DNA of 64,000 bases from Streptomyces lasiicapitis (lineage in GTDB: Bacteria > Actinomycetota > Actinomycetes > Streptomycetales > Streptomycetaceae): positions 1-64,000 of the forward strand of contig NZ_BMNG01000028.1 of the NCBI RefSeq assembly GCF_014646335.1. Direction: 5' to 3'. Positions within the stretch are counted from its first letter, which is position 1. Every line of letters begins with the position of its first letter. Made by a program: the position numbers and the translations under genes. Of this stretch, positions 39,928 through 50,100 are shown one piece after another. Below the pieces are notes generated by a model that saw only the letters and a program-made list of their open reading frames with translations, had not been told where the DNA came from and ran no database searches.

Positions 39928-42873
39928 ATGTTCACCGGGGACACCGGGCTGCGGTTCGCGCTGCTCGGTCGGCTGCGTGCGTGGCGCGGCGGCAGGGAGC
40001 TGGAGCTCGGCTCCCCGCAGCAGCAGGCGTTCCTCGCGGTGCTGCTGCTGCGTCAGGAGCAGGCCGCCTCGGTGGCCGACTTCGTGGAGGCGCTGTGGGG
40101 CGGGAACCCGCCACCCCGCGCGGTGGGGACCCTGCGGACGTACGCCTCGCGGTTGCGCAAGCTCCTTGAGCCGGAGCGGGGCGCGGGCGAGTCCCCCCGG
40201 GTCCTGGTGTCCGTCGCCGACGGCTACGCGCTGCACGTGCCGCGGGAGGCCGTGGACCTCGCCCGGTTCGAGGATCACGTCGCCTCGGCGGGCCGGGCCC
40301 GGGCGGCCGGACAGCTCGCGGAGGCCCGCGCCCGGCTGCGCCTCGCGCTGGAGCCCTGGCAGGGCGACCCCCTGCCGGGCATCCCCGGCGCGGCCATGGA
40401 CGCGCACCGCGCCCGGCTCGCCGACCAGCGCCTGACGGCCCTCGAAGCCCGCCTGGAGCTCGATCTGGAACTGGACGGCCCGCAGTTGGTCCTCGCGGAG
40501 CTCACCGGCCTGGCCGCACACCATCCCCTGCGCGAACGGCTGTGCGCCCTCCAGATGCAGGCGCTGCACCGTGACGGCCGGTCCGCCGAAGCGCTCGCCG
40601 TCTACGACAACGCCCGCCTGCTGCTGAGCGAGGAGCTCGGGCTCGATCCCGGCCGCGACCTCGCCGAGGCGCGGGATCTGCTCACGGTGCCTGACGCCAC
40701 AGGCAGCACCGGGCTCCCGGACCTGGCCGCGCCGCCGCTGCCCGCCCAACTCCCGGGCGACCTCGCCGACTTCACCGGCCGTGCCGCGCTCGTGGCGGAC
40801 CTGTGCACGCTGCTGTCGTCCGAACGCCCCGGGGCCGCCGCCGTGGTGGCGGTGTCCGGAGCCGGCGGGGTGGGCAAGAGCGCCCTCGCCGTGCACGTCG
40901 CGCACCGGGTGCGGGAGTTCTTCCCGCACGGACAGCTCTACATGGACCTCCAGGGCGTCGGCGGCCACCCGGCCGACCCGGCCACCGTCCTTGGGTCGTT
41001 TCTGCGAGCCCTTGGCGTGGACGACGCCGCGATACCCGAGGGCCTGGCGGAACGCTCCGCGCTGTTCCGCGCCCGGCTGACTGGGCGCCGCGTGCTCATC
41101 CTCCTCGACAACGCCCACGGCCCCGAGCAGGTGCGGCCCTTCCTGTCCGGGCCGCCCTCGTGCGCCGTCCTGGTCACCAGCCGTGCCAAGCCGGTGGGTC
41201 CTGCGTCCGCGCGCCTGGTCGACCTCGACGTCATGACCCCGGGTGAGGCACTCGAACTCCTGGGCAAGGTCATGGGCCGGGCCCGCGTCGCAGCTGAGGC
41301 GGACGACGCCGCCCGCCTTGTGTCGGCCTGCGGCCACCTGCCGCTGGCCGTACGGATCGTGGCGGCCCGCCTTGCCACACGCCCCGCGTGGCCGCTCGGC
41401 GCGCTGCACGGCCGGCTCGCCGACGAGCGGCACCGCCTGGCGGAACTGCGCGTCGCCGACCTGACCGTCGAGGCCGCCTTCGCGCTCGGCCACGCCCAGC
41501 TCCGGCCGGACCAGCGGCGCGCCTTCCGGCTGCTCGCCCTGCCCGATGGCCCGCACGTCTCGTCCGCCGCCGCGGCCGCCGTCCTCGGCCTGCCGGAGCC
41601 GGAGGCCGAGGCGCTGTGCGAGTCGCTTGTCGATCTGAGCCTGCTGGAGTCGGTTGCCCCCGGCCGCTACCGCTACCACGACCTGCTGCGTCTCTACGCG
41701 CGTGGACGCGCGAGCGCGGAGGAGTCCCCGGAGGGACGGGCTGCCGCCCTGCGCCGCCTGCTGGAGTTCCTGGTGTCCACGGTGCGGACCTCGTACCCCG
41801 GCGCCCTCGACAGGGCCGAACGCCTGGGGATGACCGCGACGGTCCCCGGCCTTTCGTTCGCCACGGCCGAGGAAGCCGGCGCCTGGCTGGCCCAGGAGGC
41901 GCCATGCCTGGTCGCGGCGGTGCGCCAGGCAGCCAAGGCCCCCGACGGCGCCCTCGCCCCGGCCGCCGACCTGCTGCTCATGACGGAGGGGCTGCTGGAA
42001 CGCGGGCGCCCCGGGCCGGAGTTCGAGCAGGCGGCCGAGGAAGTGGTCGCCGCGGCGCTCCGCCTGGGCGACCGGCGCAGCGCGGGCCGTGCCTACCTGG
42101 CCCTCGGCCACGGCCACTACTACGCGGCCCGCCTCCGCGAACTGGTCGTGGTCTACCGCCAGGCGGTGGCTGAGAGCCGCGCGGCCGGTGACGCGCTCGT
42201 CATGGCCGATGCCCTGGTGCTGCTGGCCCGCTGCTTGTATCACCTGCGCCACCACGACGAGACCCGCGCCCTCCTCACCGAGGCCTTGGCGGTCTTCCGG
42301 GCACACGCCGACCGGCTCGGCGAGGCGAACGCCCTCGGCGCGCGCTGCCGGGTGCGCCAGACGGCGGGTGAGACGGCCCCGGCGGTCGCGGACGCAGAGG
42401 AGGCCCTGGTGCTCCATCAAGGTCTGGGCAACGGTCGTCGGGTGGGGTTCGCACTGTACGAACTGGGCGTCGTGCTCGGCGCCGCCGGGCGGACCGCCGA
42501 GTCCGCCGCACGCCTCACCGAGGCGCTGGCCTTCTTCGGCGCTCGTTGCAACCGGCTGTGGGAAGGGCTCACCCTCTCCCGGCTCGCGGAGAACCGGCTC
42601 GCCACCGGCCGCGCCGAGGAGGCCGCCCAGCTGGCCCGGACCGCGGTCGCGACGCTGGAGGAGGTCAGGAACGACCGCGGCCGCGCCCACGCCCTGGCCG
42701 TGCTCGGCTCCGCCCTCGTCGGACTCGGGGACCATGACGGTGCCCGGGCGCACCGGCGTACCGCGCACGAGATCTGCGCCCGCCTGGGCATGCCGGAGGC
42801 CGACGACCTCCTCGCTCTCCTCGGCGCCGGGCCCGGGCGCCAGGACGGGGCCGAACCGGCACTGGGCCCCTGA
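39928..42873 (+). CDS. AfsR/SARP family transcriptional regulator, copy A
   Basis: 981 residues from ATG at 39928 (GGGG upstream; GTG at 39916 is possible). Order: OmpR-type winged helix (RFALLGRLRAWRGGRELELG, LRTYASRLRKLLEP), bacterial transcription activation domain BTAD (RLRLALEPWQGDPLPGIPGA, CALQMQALHRDGRSAEALAV), NB-ARC (ADFTGRAAL, Walker A VSGAGGVGKSALAVHV, VLILLDNAHGPEQ, CAVLVTSRA, CGHLPLAVRIVAAR) and C-terminal TPR helices. AfsR-like proteins activate secondary metabolism promoters after ATP binding. A second copy of the same layout follows 183 bases downstream. Confidence 0.93.
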   Translation: MFTGDTGLRFALLGRLRAWRGGRELELGSPQQQAFLAVLLLRQEQAASVADFVEALWGGNPPPRAVGTLRTYASRLRKLLEPERGAGESPRVLVSVADGYALHVPREAVDLARFEDHVASAGRARAAGQLAEARARLRLALEPWQGDPLPGIPGAAMDAHRARLADQRLTALEARLELDLELDGPQLVLAELTGLAAHHPLRERLCALQMQALHRDGRSAEALAVYDNARLLLSEELGLDPGRDLAEARDLLTVPDATGSTGLPDLAAPPLPAQLPGDLADFTGRAALVADLCTLLSSERPGAAAVVAVSGAGGVGKSALAVHVAHRVREFFPHGQLYMDLQGVGGHPADPATVLGSFLRALGVDDAAIPEGLAERSALFRARLTGRRVLILLDNAHGPEQVRPFLSGPPSCAVLVTSRAKPVGPASARLVDLDVMTPGEALELLGKVMGRARVAAEADDAARLVSACGHLPLAVRIVAARLATRPAWPLGALHGRLADERHRLAELRVADLTVEAAFALGHAQLRPDQRRAFRLLALPDGPHVSSAAAAAVLGLPEPEAEALCESLVDLSLLESVAPGRYRYHDLLRLYARGRASAEESPEGRAAALRRLLEFLVSTVRTSYPGALDRAERLGMTATVPGLSFATAEEAGAWLAQEAPCLVAAVRQAAKAPDGALAPAADLLLMTEGLLERGRPGPEFEQAAEEVVAAALRLGDRRSAGRAYLALGHGHYYAARLRELVVVYRQAVAESRAAGDALVMADALVLLARCLYHLRHHDETRALLTEALAVFRAHADRLGEANALGARCRVRQTAGETAPAVADAEEALVLHQGLGNGRRVGFALYELGVVLGAAGRTAESAARLTEALAFFGARCNRLWEGLTLSRLAENRLATGRAEEAAQLARTAVATLEEVRNDRGRAHALAVLGSALVGLGDHDGARAHRRTAHEICARLGMPEADDLLALLGAGPGRQDGAEPALGP

Positions 42874-42988
42874 ACGAGAGCGGCCTGCTCCCCTCGCGTG
42901 CCGAACACGTCACGGCGGCACGGGTGTCACGGGTGGTCCTCCCTCCCGTGACCGCTCGTCAAAAGGCTCCCTCGTCAAAATGTCCGCA

Positions 42989-43040
42989 CGCCACCTGGCC
43001 CTCACGTCACCCGGCCCTCACGCCACCTGGCCCTCACGTC
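42989..43040. repeat. direct repeats between the two AfsR-type genes
   Basis: CCACCTGGCCCTCACGT occurs at 42991-43007 and again at 43023-43039, with CACCCGGCCCTCACG between. A nearby CTCGTCAAAA is also repeated (about 42955 and 42971). SARP targets are direct repeats, so these could be self-binding sites, or simple slippage products. Confidence 0.7.
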
Positions 43041-43055
43041 ATTCGGAGACATCCC

Positions 43056-46019
43056 ATGCCCCCCACTGCCTCGCCCGGCCACTCCTCCGGCGGCGATTCC
43101 GGGCGAACCGCCGCCCACCGCTTCACCGTTCTCGGTCCCCTTCGCATGCACGACGGGTCGGCCGAGGTGTCCGTCGGCGCGCCTCAGCTGCAGGCGGTGC
43201 TCGCAGTCCTGCTGCTACGGGCGCGTACTCACGTGTCCACCCGGGAACTGATCGCCGCGGTCTGGGGCGACGACGCCCCGCTCGGCGTGCTGGGGTCGTT
43301 GCGCACCCACGTCTTCACCCTGCGTCGACTCCTTGAGCCCGGCCGGGCACCCCGCGCCGCCGCACGCACACTGCTGACGACGGGCGACGGCTACACCCTG
43401 CGCGCCGCCCCGGAGGACGTCGACCTGACGGTCTTCGAGCTCCGTACGGCCGAGGCACGGCGGGCCTGGGCCGACGGCCGGCCCGAACGGGCGCGGTCAC
43501 TGTTCGTCTCCGCCCTTGACCTGTGGCGCGGCATGCCGCTCGCCGGCGTGCCAGGACCGTACGCCGAGGCCCAGCGCGCCCGCCTTGAGGAGCTGCGCCT
43601 GTCGGCGGTCGAGGCCCGCTGGGAGGCCGAGATCGCGCTCGGTGGGCACGATGACGCAATCGGTCCGCTGCGCGTGCTGGCCGCCGAACACCCGTGGCGC
43701 GAGCGGGTCCACGAGCTGCTGATGACAGCGCTGCACCATGCCGGACGGCAGGCGGACGCGCTCGACGTCCACGCGCACGTCCGCCGCGCGCTCGCCGAGG
43801 AGCTGGGCACCCGCCCGGGTCCCGGCCTGGAACGGCTCCAGCAGAAGATCCTCACCGCCGGACGCGGGCGGCAGGCGGGCGACGCGGCCGGGCTGAGGCC
43901 GCCGGACCGGCCCTACGGGTCGGCTCAACTGCCCCAGGACACCGCCGACTTCACGGGCCGCGACGACGAGGCCGACCGGCTGTGCACCGCACTGGAGAAA
44001 GACCGGATCGTCGCCATCAGTTCCATCAGCGGGATGGGCGGCATCGGCAAGACCGCCCTGGCCGTCCACGTGGCCCAACGGATGCGCCACCGCTTCCCGG
44101 ACGGGCAGCTCTACGCGGACCTGAGGGGAACCGACACCCGGCCCGCGGAGCCCATGGAGGTCCTTGGCCGCTTCCTGCGCGTCCTCGGCGTCCGCGCCGG
44201 TCACCTCCCGACGCTGCCCGGGGAGCGGGCCGCCCTCTACCGCTCCATGCTCGCCACCCGGCAGGTGCTCATCGTCCTTGACAACGCCCGCGACCCGGCC
44301 CAGGTGCGCGACCTGCTGCCCGGCACACCCGGCAGCGCGGTGCTGATCACCAGCCGCTCCCGGCTCGCCGGCCTGACCGGGGCCACCCTGGTGGCCCTGC
44401 GGCCCATGGCGCGGACAGAGTCCCTGGAGCTGCTGACCCGGATCGCCGGCGAACAGAGCGTGTCCGCCGAGCCGGAAGCCGCCGCCGAGGTGCTCGACGC
44501 CTGCGGCCATCTGCCGCTCGCCATCCGCATCGTGGCCTCCCGGCTGCTCGCCCGTCCGGACCACACGCTCGCGGAGACCGCCGCGCTCCTCGCGGACGAG
44601 CGGCGCCGCCTCGACGCGTTCACGACGGAGGACACCGCCGTGGAGACGACCTTCCGGCTCGGCATGGAACTCCTTGACGCCGAACACGTCCGAGCCTTCC
44701 GACTCCTCGCCCTGCCCGAGACACCCGAACTGAGCGTGCCCGTCGCCGCGGCGCTGCTCGCCCGACCGGAGCGGGAGGCGGAGGAGCTGTGCGAGTCACT
44801 GGTCGACCTGAGCCTGCTGGAGTCGGTCGCCCCCGGCCGTTACCGCTACCACGACCTGCTCCGGCTCTTCGCCCGTCAGACCGCATGCGCCGAAGTGCCG
44901 GACCACGAGCGAACCGCCGCACTCACCCGCCTGCTTGAGTTCTGCCTCGCCACCGCCCTCGGCGCCCACCGGGCATCGCTGCCCGACGACGCGTTCCCCG
45001 GGCACGTGGCTCCGCTGCGCTCCGAGGGCCTGGACTTCACAGGACCGCAGGAGGCCGCCGCCTGGCTGCTCGACGAGCAGACGTCGCTCCTGGGGCTCAT
45101 CGAGCAGGCGGCGGGCGACGCCTCTCTGTCGCTGGCCGCCTGCGCGGACCTGCTGCTTGCTGCGGACCCGCTCGGCCGCCTCGGCGCGCAGCCCTACGGC
45201 ATCGAACGCGCCGCCCGGACCCTGGCCGAGGCCGCGCGCGCCGCCGGCCACCGCACCGCGGAAGCACGCGCCCTGTACATGCTGGGCGGCTCCGTGCAGC
45301 AGCGTTTCGCCATGCGGCTCGGCGCCCCTTCCCTGGACCGGGCCATCGAGCTGTGCCGGGAGGCCGGGGACCGGACGCTGCTCGCCCGCGTCCTGATATC
45401 ACGCGGCGGAGGCGCGCTTGCCGTGCGCGACTTCACCGCAGCGCACGCCATGCTGACCGAGGCACTGGCCCACTGCAGGGCCCTGGCCAGCCGCAGCATG
45501 GAGGCGAACGCGCTCGGCTTCCTCGGCCTGGCCCTGCTGGCCACCGGCCGGGCCGATGAGGGCCTTGCGCACTGCCGCGAGGCCGTCGCCGTCACCCGGG
45601 CGACCGGGGACGTCGCGGGTCAGGCCAACGCGCTGCACAACCTCGGCCAGGTCTGCCTGCGGACGGGGCGGACGCCCGAGGCCTTCGACAGCCTGCACGA
45701 GAGCCTGGGCCTGTGGCGTGAGACGGGCTCCCGCTTCCGCGAGGGCCTCCTGCTCGGCGCGATCGCCGAGGCCCACAACCTCTCGGGACGGCCCGTGGAG
45801 GCCGCCGAACACGCCGCGCGGGCACGGGACATCGCCGAGGCGCGCGGCGACGCGGGCATCCTCGCCCGCGCCCTCGCACAGCTCGGCCACGCCCACCGGG
45901 CCCAGGGCGACGCCGACCGGGCCCAGGAGCACTACCGCCGCGCGGAGAGCGTCTTCCGCGAGCTCGGCCTGCCCGACGCGGACGACATCGCGCGGCGCGG
46001 CAGGGGGATCTCGCCGTAG
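43056..46019 (+). CDS. AfsR/SARP family transcriptional regulator, copy B
   Basis: 987 residues from ATG at 43056, CGGAGA eight bases upstream. Same domain order as the preceding gene: winged helix (RFTVLGPLRMHDGSAEVSVG, LRTHVFTLRRLLEPG), BTAD (SLFVSALDLWRGMPLAGVPG, HAGRQADALDVHAHVRRAL), NB-ARC (ADFTGRDDEADRL, ISGMGGIGKTALAVHVAQRM, VLIVLDNARDPAQ, SAVLITSRSRLAG, CGHLPLAIRIVASRL), then TPR repeats. The block CESLVDLSLLESVAPGRYRY HDLLRL-like is almost identical in both copies, which shows tandem duplication or gene conversion. Confidence 0.93.
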   Translation: MPPTASPGHSSGGDSGRTAAHRFTVLGPLRMHDGSAEVSVGAPQLQAVLAVLLLRARTHVSTRELIAAVWGDDAPLGVLGSLRTHVFTLRRLLEPGRAPRAAARTLLTTGDGYTLRAAPEDVDLTVFELRTAEARRAWADGRPERARSLFVSALDLWRGMPLAGVPGPYAEAQRARLEELRLSAVEARWEAEIALGGHDDAIGPLRVLAAEHPWRERVHELLMTALHHAGRQADALDVHAHVRRALAEELGTRPGPGLERLQQKILTAGRGRQAGDAAGLRPPDRPYGSAQLPQDTADFTGRDDEADRLCTALEKDRIVAISSISGMGGIGKTALAVHVAQRMRHRFPDGQLYADLRGTDTRPAEPMEVLGRFLRVLGVRAGHLPTLPGERAALYRSMLATRQVLIVLDNARDPAQVRDLLPGTPGSAVLITSRSRLAGLTGATLVALRPMARTESLELLTRIAGEQSVSAEPEAAAEVLDACGHLPLAIRIVASRLLARPDHTLAETAALLADERRRLDAFTTEDTAVETTFRLGMELLDAEHVRAFRLLALPETPELSVPVAAALLARPEREAEELCESLVDLSLLESVAPGRYRYHDLLRLFARQTACAEVPDHERTAALTRLLEFCLATALGAHRASLPDDAFPGHVAPLRSEGLDFTGPQEAAAWLLDEQTSLLGLIEQAAGDASLSLAACADLLLAADPLGRLGAQPYGIERAARTLAEAARAAGHRTAEARALYMLGGSVQQRFAMRLGAPSLDRAIELCREAGDRTLLARVLISRGGGALAVRDFTAAHAMLTEALAHCRALASRSMEANALGFLGLALLATGRADEGLAHCREAVAVTRATGDVAGQANALHNLGQVCLRTGRTPEAFDSLHESLGLWRETGSRFREGLLLGAIAEAHNLSGRPVEAAEHAARARDIAEARGDAGILARALAQLGHAHRAQGDADRAQEHYRRAESVFRELGLPDADDIARRGRGISP

Positions 46020-46063
46020 AGGACGTGCGGCTCTGTGCCGGACCGGGCCCTGCCGGCCGCACC

Positions 46064-46966
46064 TCAGCTGACGAAGTCCTGTGCCCACCAGTGGGTGCCG
46101 TTGGAGTCGACCGTGACGCCGACGCCGGTGTACTTGATGTCGTCGTCCAGGATGTTCTGCTCGTGCAGCGGCTCCTTGATCCACGCGTCGACCACCGAAG
46201 GGGCGTCCTTCCAGAAGCCCCGGGCACCGGCGGCGTTCTCGCTGATCTTGCCGATCGGGCGGGGGTAGCCGTACTTCTTCAGCGAGTCCCTCATGTTGGC
46301 GAAGGTCCAGTGGCCCTGCTGGCCGCGACGGGCCTGCTCGTCGGCCTCGTCCTGCGCGGTACGCGCGACGGCGTCGTCGTACTGGAGCGGCGCCTTGCCG
46401 TGCTGCACACGGTAGTTGTTGACCAGGTCGAACACCTGCCGCTCCAGTCCGGCGGGCGGCTTCTGGCCCTGGTCGGAGCCCCACTTCCAGACCTGGGACG
46501 CCGTGAAGTTGCAGGTGAAGAGCTGCACCGGGGTGCCGTCTCCCGGGTTCCCGCCGGTGACGTCCAGGCACTTGCTCGACTGCGGGTTGATGAGGACGTC
46601 GCCCTGGTAGCGGACCCACTTCTGGGCAGCCGAGCCATTGCAGTCCCACAGCTGTACGGGGGTACGGTCGGCGGTGCCACTGGACGCGACGTCCAGGCAC
46701 TTGCCGAACGCGGTCATCGTGGCACCGACCTCACCGGGCTTTTCGTTGTACGTCCATCTCTGGGACTCGGTGTTGTTGCAGGTGTGAATCTGTACGGGGG
46801 TGCCGTTGCCGGTGCTGCCGCCGCGGACATCGAGACACTTGCCCCCGAGCCCGACGACCTGCCCCTGCAGCTGAGCCGCCTGCGCCGTGGACGGCATGGC
46901 GGTGACGCCTATGACGGCAAGGGTCAACGTGCCCCAAACGTGCGGCTTCCTCAGCGACTTCCTCAT
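46064..46966 (-). CDS. secreted ricin-B lectin plus CAP/SCP domain protein
   Basis: 300 residues from ATG at 46966. Signal peptide (WGTLTLAVIGVTAMPSTAQA). Residues about 35-165 hold three QxW-type trefoil repeats (GKCLDVRGGSTGNGTPVQIH, NNTESQRWTYN, GSAAQKWVRY, FTASQVWKWG), a ricin-type carbohydrate-binding domain. Residues about 175-300 are a CAP domain: QVFDLVNNYRVQHGKAPLQY, GHWTFANMRDSLKKYGY, ISENAAGARGFWKDAP, WIKEPLHEQNILDDDIKYTG, HWWAQDFVS. Function may be binding of glycans or lipids on other cells; enzymatic activity is not established for bacterial CAP proteins. Confidence 0.9.
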   Translation of the reverse strand: MRKSLRKPHVWGTLTLAVIGVTAMPSTAQAAQLQGQVVGLGGKCLDVRGGSTGNGTPVQIHTCNNTESQRWTYNEKPGEVGATMTAFGKCLDVASSGTADRTPVQLWDCNGSAAQKWVRYQGDVLINPQSSKCLDVTGGNPGDGTPVQLFTCNFTASQVWKWGSDQGQKPPAGLERQVFDLVNNYRVQHGKAPLQYDDAVARTAQDEADEQARRGQQGHWTFANMRDSLKKYGYPRPIGKISENAAGARGFWKDAPSVVDAWIKEPLHEQNILDDDIKYTGVGVTVDSNGTHWWAQDFVS

Positions 46967-47123
46967 GGTGGCCCGTCCTCTGCCTCGCATCGCGACCCCG
47001 GTGCTGTCACCCGGGTCTCTGTCTCGAGGAGGCTAGGAACAGGCGATCAAGGGCTGATCAACGCCCCATAAATGCCACTCGTGCCGCTCGTGCGCTCGTC
47101 CTCGCCCGCAGGTACCGCGACGC

Positions 47124-47170
47124 GCCGGACCGTGGCGTCCGCGGAGCAAGCGCGGGCGCCACGGTCCGGC
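47124..47170 (-). terminator. hairpin terminator after the PI-PLC/GH18 gene
   Basis: 14-bp perfect stem GCCGGACCGTGGCG / CGCCACGGTCCGGC, with an inner CCGCG/CGCGG pair, 18 bases beyond the stop of the leftward gene. Confidence 0.88.
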
Positions 47171-47188
47171 CAGGACCTCAGGGAAGCG

Positions 47189-50100
47189 TCAGCTCACCCG
47201 CCCCAACTTCCGCCAAGGGAACACCTCCTTCCCCTGGCTGTCCCGCTCCGAAGTGCCCGGTTCGACGGTCGTGTACCAGGACGCCGCCCAGTACGACCCC
47301 TTCCAGGAGACGTAGGCGCCGGTCGCGGGGTCGGCGGTGTTGCCGCTCCACAGGTGGGTGTTGGGAGTCGTGGCGCCGAAGGCGGCCTCGACGTCCTTGC
47401 CGCCGGCCGAGCGGAGAGTGAAGAGCTTGCCGTGGGCGGGGGTGGAGGGGGAGCCCTCCGACCCCGTCGCCGGGTCGATGGGGATGAAGTGCCAGCGCTG
47501 GGCTTCCGAGGAGGAGCAGCCGGACACCTTGATGTCCTCGCGGGCTCCGTTCGCGGTCAGGCACTTGCCCGCGTTCTGGATGGTGTACCAGCCGTTCCCG
47601 GCGCTGCGGGGGGTCCAGAGCTGGTTGGGGTTGCCGTCCTGCGGCTCCACCAGGTGGGCGCGGTTCTCGCCGGGGTGGTGGTCCATCAGGTTGCCCTGGT
47701 ACTCGAACTGCCAGCCCTTGTCGCCCTTGTCCCAGGCGGCGAAGGTCCGGCCGACCGTCTTGCCGTGCGGGGTGCCCCGCTGCCACTCCGGTGCCTTGCA
47801 CTCCCCGGCGCCGCCGGTGTCCGGCTCGACCGTCCGTACGCCCTTGCGGTCGTCCTGGACGGAGCCGTACGTGTGGTCGCCGGTCGACACGGTGATGTTC
47901 GCGGGGCCGGTCACCGGCAGGTAGTACTTGAGGCCGATCTCGTGGGACTTGCCGGGCGCGATGGCCTCGCAGAAGCCGAGTTTCAGGGTCACGCGGTGGA
48001 AGTCGGCCTTCAGGCCGCCCACGTTGGGGCCGGAACGGCCGGGCTTCACCGCGTCCTTCAGCTCCGTGCCCGCTTCATCCTTCAGCAGGGGCGAGGTGGA
48101 CGTGGGCAGGTCGAAGGAGATCTCGGTGCCGGTGCCGAGGGTCCGCTCCGTGTTGTTGGTGATGCGCAGCTTCGGCTGGATCGGCCACAGGTCGCCCTCG
48201 GCCGTCGGGTAGTCGACGAACTCGGCGGAGACGTCCACGACTTCGTCGGGGAGGGGAGTGTCACCGGCACGTTCCGTCTTGTAGCCCCCGGAGCCGTGCA
48301 GCGCCCCGTCGAGGCGGCTGGTGACGTCGTACCCCATGCCGTACTCGCCGTTGGCGCGCTTGGTGTAGTCGCCCGCCAGCTCCCACAGCATGACGCCGCC
48401 GATGCCGTTGTCCTTGACGTACTGCGCCTTGGCGTCGATCGAGGCGTCGTTCTCCGTGGAGAGGAACACCTTCTTCTCGGCGTTCCACAGCCACGACGCC
48501 TTGAGCGTGTCGTCGTACTTCTCCGTGTACGTGCCCTTGAGTTTGCCGGACTCCTTGTCGGTGTCGACGTAGGAGGGGAGGTAGCCGGGGGTGATGCCGT
48601 CCTGGAGGTTCCGCGTGTGCCACAGGGGGTTGGAGCCGGAGGCGACCTCCTCGCCCCGGGTGCCGAGGTCGTGCCAGACGTTGTCGATGCCCTCGGCGCC
48701 GTGGCCGCAGTCACCCTTCTCACCGGTGCCGGGCTGGCAGGCGCCCTGGTCGGGAAGGGACGAGGTGCCCCACAGACCGTCCCTGCCGCCGCTCACGTTC
48801 TGCCAGCCGCGCGTATAGTAGGGGACGCCGAGGTTGATGCGGCCGGGCGGCAGCGCGCCCCGGTAGTAGCGGTACGACCAGTCGACGTTGAAGTAGCCAG
48901 TCTTGTCGAACTCCTTCTCGCCGTAGACGTTCGCGGCAGCAAGCTCGGCGTCCTTGCCGTCGTCGTACAGCGGCGCCTGCGGGCCGACGTACTTGTTCCA
49001 GGAGCCGTGCAGGTCGTACGACATGACGTTCACGAAGTCCTGGTACTGGAGGGCCTGGCCCGCGTCGTAGCCGCGTACGAGATAGCCGGAGGCGGAGCCC
49101 GCCGAGGTGAGGAGGTAGTAGCGGTCCTTGTCGGCGCCCGCGCGGTCCAGCTTCTCGCGCAGGGTCTTCATCAGCGCGTTGTAACCGGCCTGGAGGCCCT
49201 TGCGGCGGCTATTGGACAGCTCCCAGTCGGCTGGGTTGCCGCTGTCGGGCAGCGCGGACGGGTACTCGTAGTCGATGTCGACGCCGTCGAATCCGTACCG
49301 GTCGAGGAAGCCCGTCACCGAGTCGGCGAAGGTGTCGATGCCCGCCTGATTGACGGAGCCGTCGGCGTTGGTGGCCATGGTGTAGAAGTTCTTCGTCTCG
49401 GCCCAGCCGCCGACCGAGATCAACGTCTTCACCTGCGGGTGCTTCTTCTTGTAGCGGTTGAGGAGGTTGAAGTGGCCCTTGTACGGGAGTGAGTCGTCCA
49501 TCTCGGCCCCGCGCACGCCCGGCCAGGTCATTCCGGTCGCCGGGTTCTTCGGGTCGTCCGTGTCACCAACAGAGATCCGGTCGCCGCCGTCGACGCTCGC
49601 GAAGGCGTAGTTGACGTGCGACACCTTCGACCAGGGGATGTTCTTCGCCAGATAGCGCGGATCGCCCTTGGCGCCGGTGCGCCAGCCGGTGAAGTAGCCG
49701 ACGACCCGCTTGTCGTGCCCGTTGCCGCCGAGCCACTCGCGTCCGTCGTCGCCGTACACCTTGCAGTACGGGGTGCCGACGCCCTTCGTCGCGGCGAGCC
49801 CTTCGGGGCGGCACCGGTCGTGCGGGCCGGAGGTGGAGGGCTTGGCGGAGCGGTCGTCGGTGGCGTTGTCGACGGGGTCACCGGCGCTGCCCGTGGACGG
49901 CGGGGTCTCTGGCGTGCCGCCCATGCCGGGGGTGTCGCCGTGGTACGTGTACTTGTTCAGAGCGTTGACGGCGGCCATCGGGTCGCCGTCCTTGTATCCG
50001 TCGATGGCGAGGAAGTTCGGCTTCTTACGGGCCGCCGGCGCACAGAAGTTCTCGGCGCGGTTCTGGAGCTTCGCGTTGTCCGTCATGTACGTCTGCTTCA

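Noticed and set aside
39601..42768. 1,055-codon open frame on the minus strand
   Set aside because: It is exactly antisense to the AfsR-type gene, Gln/Gly/Arg-rich, without ribosome site or domain; a product of high GC content.
47072..49492. 806-codon open frame on the plus strand
   Set aside because: Antisense to the GH18 part of the large fusion gene; Val/Gly-rich with no recognisable domain.
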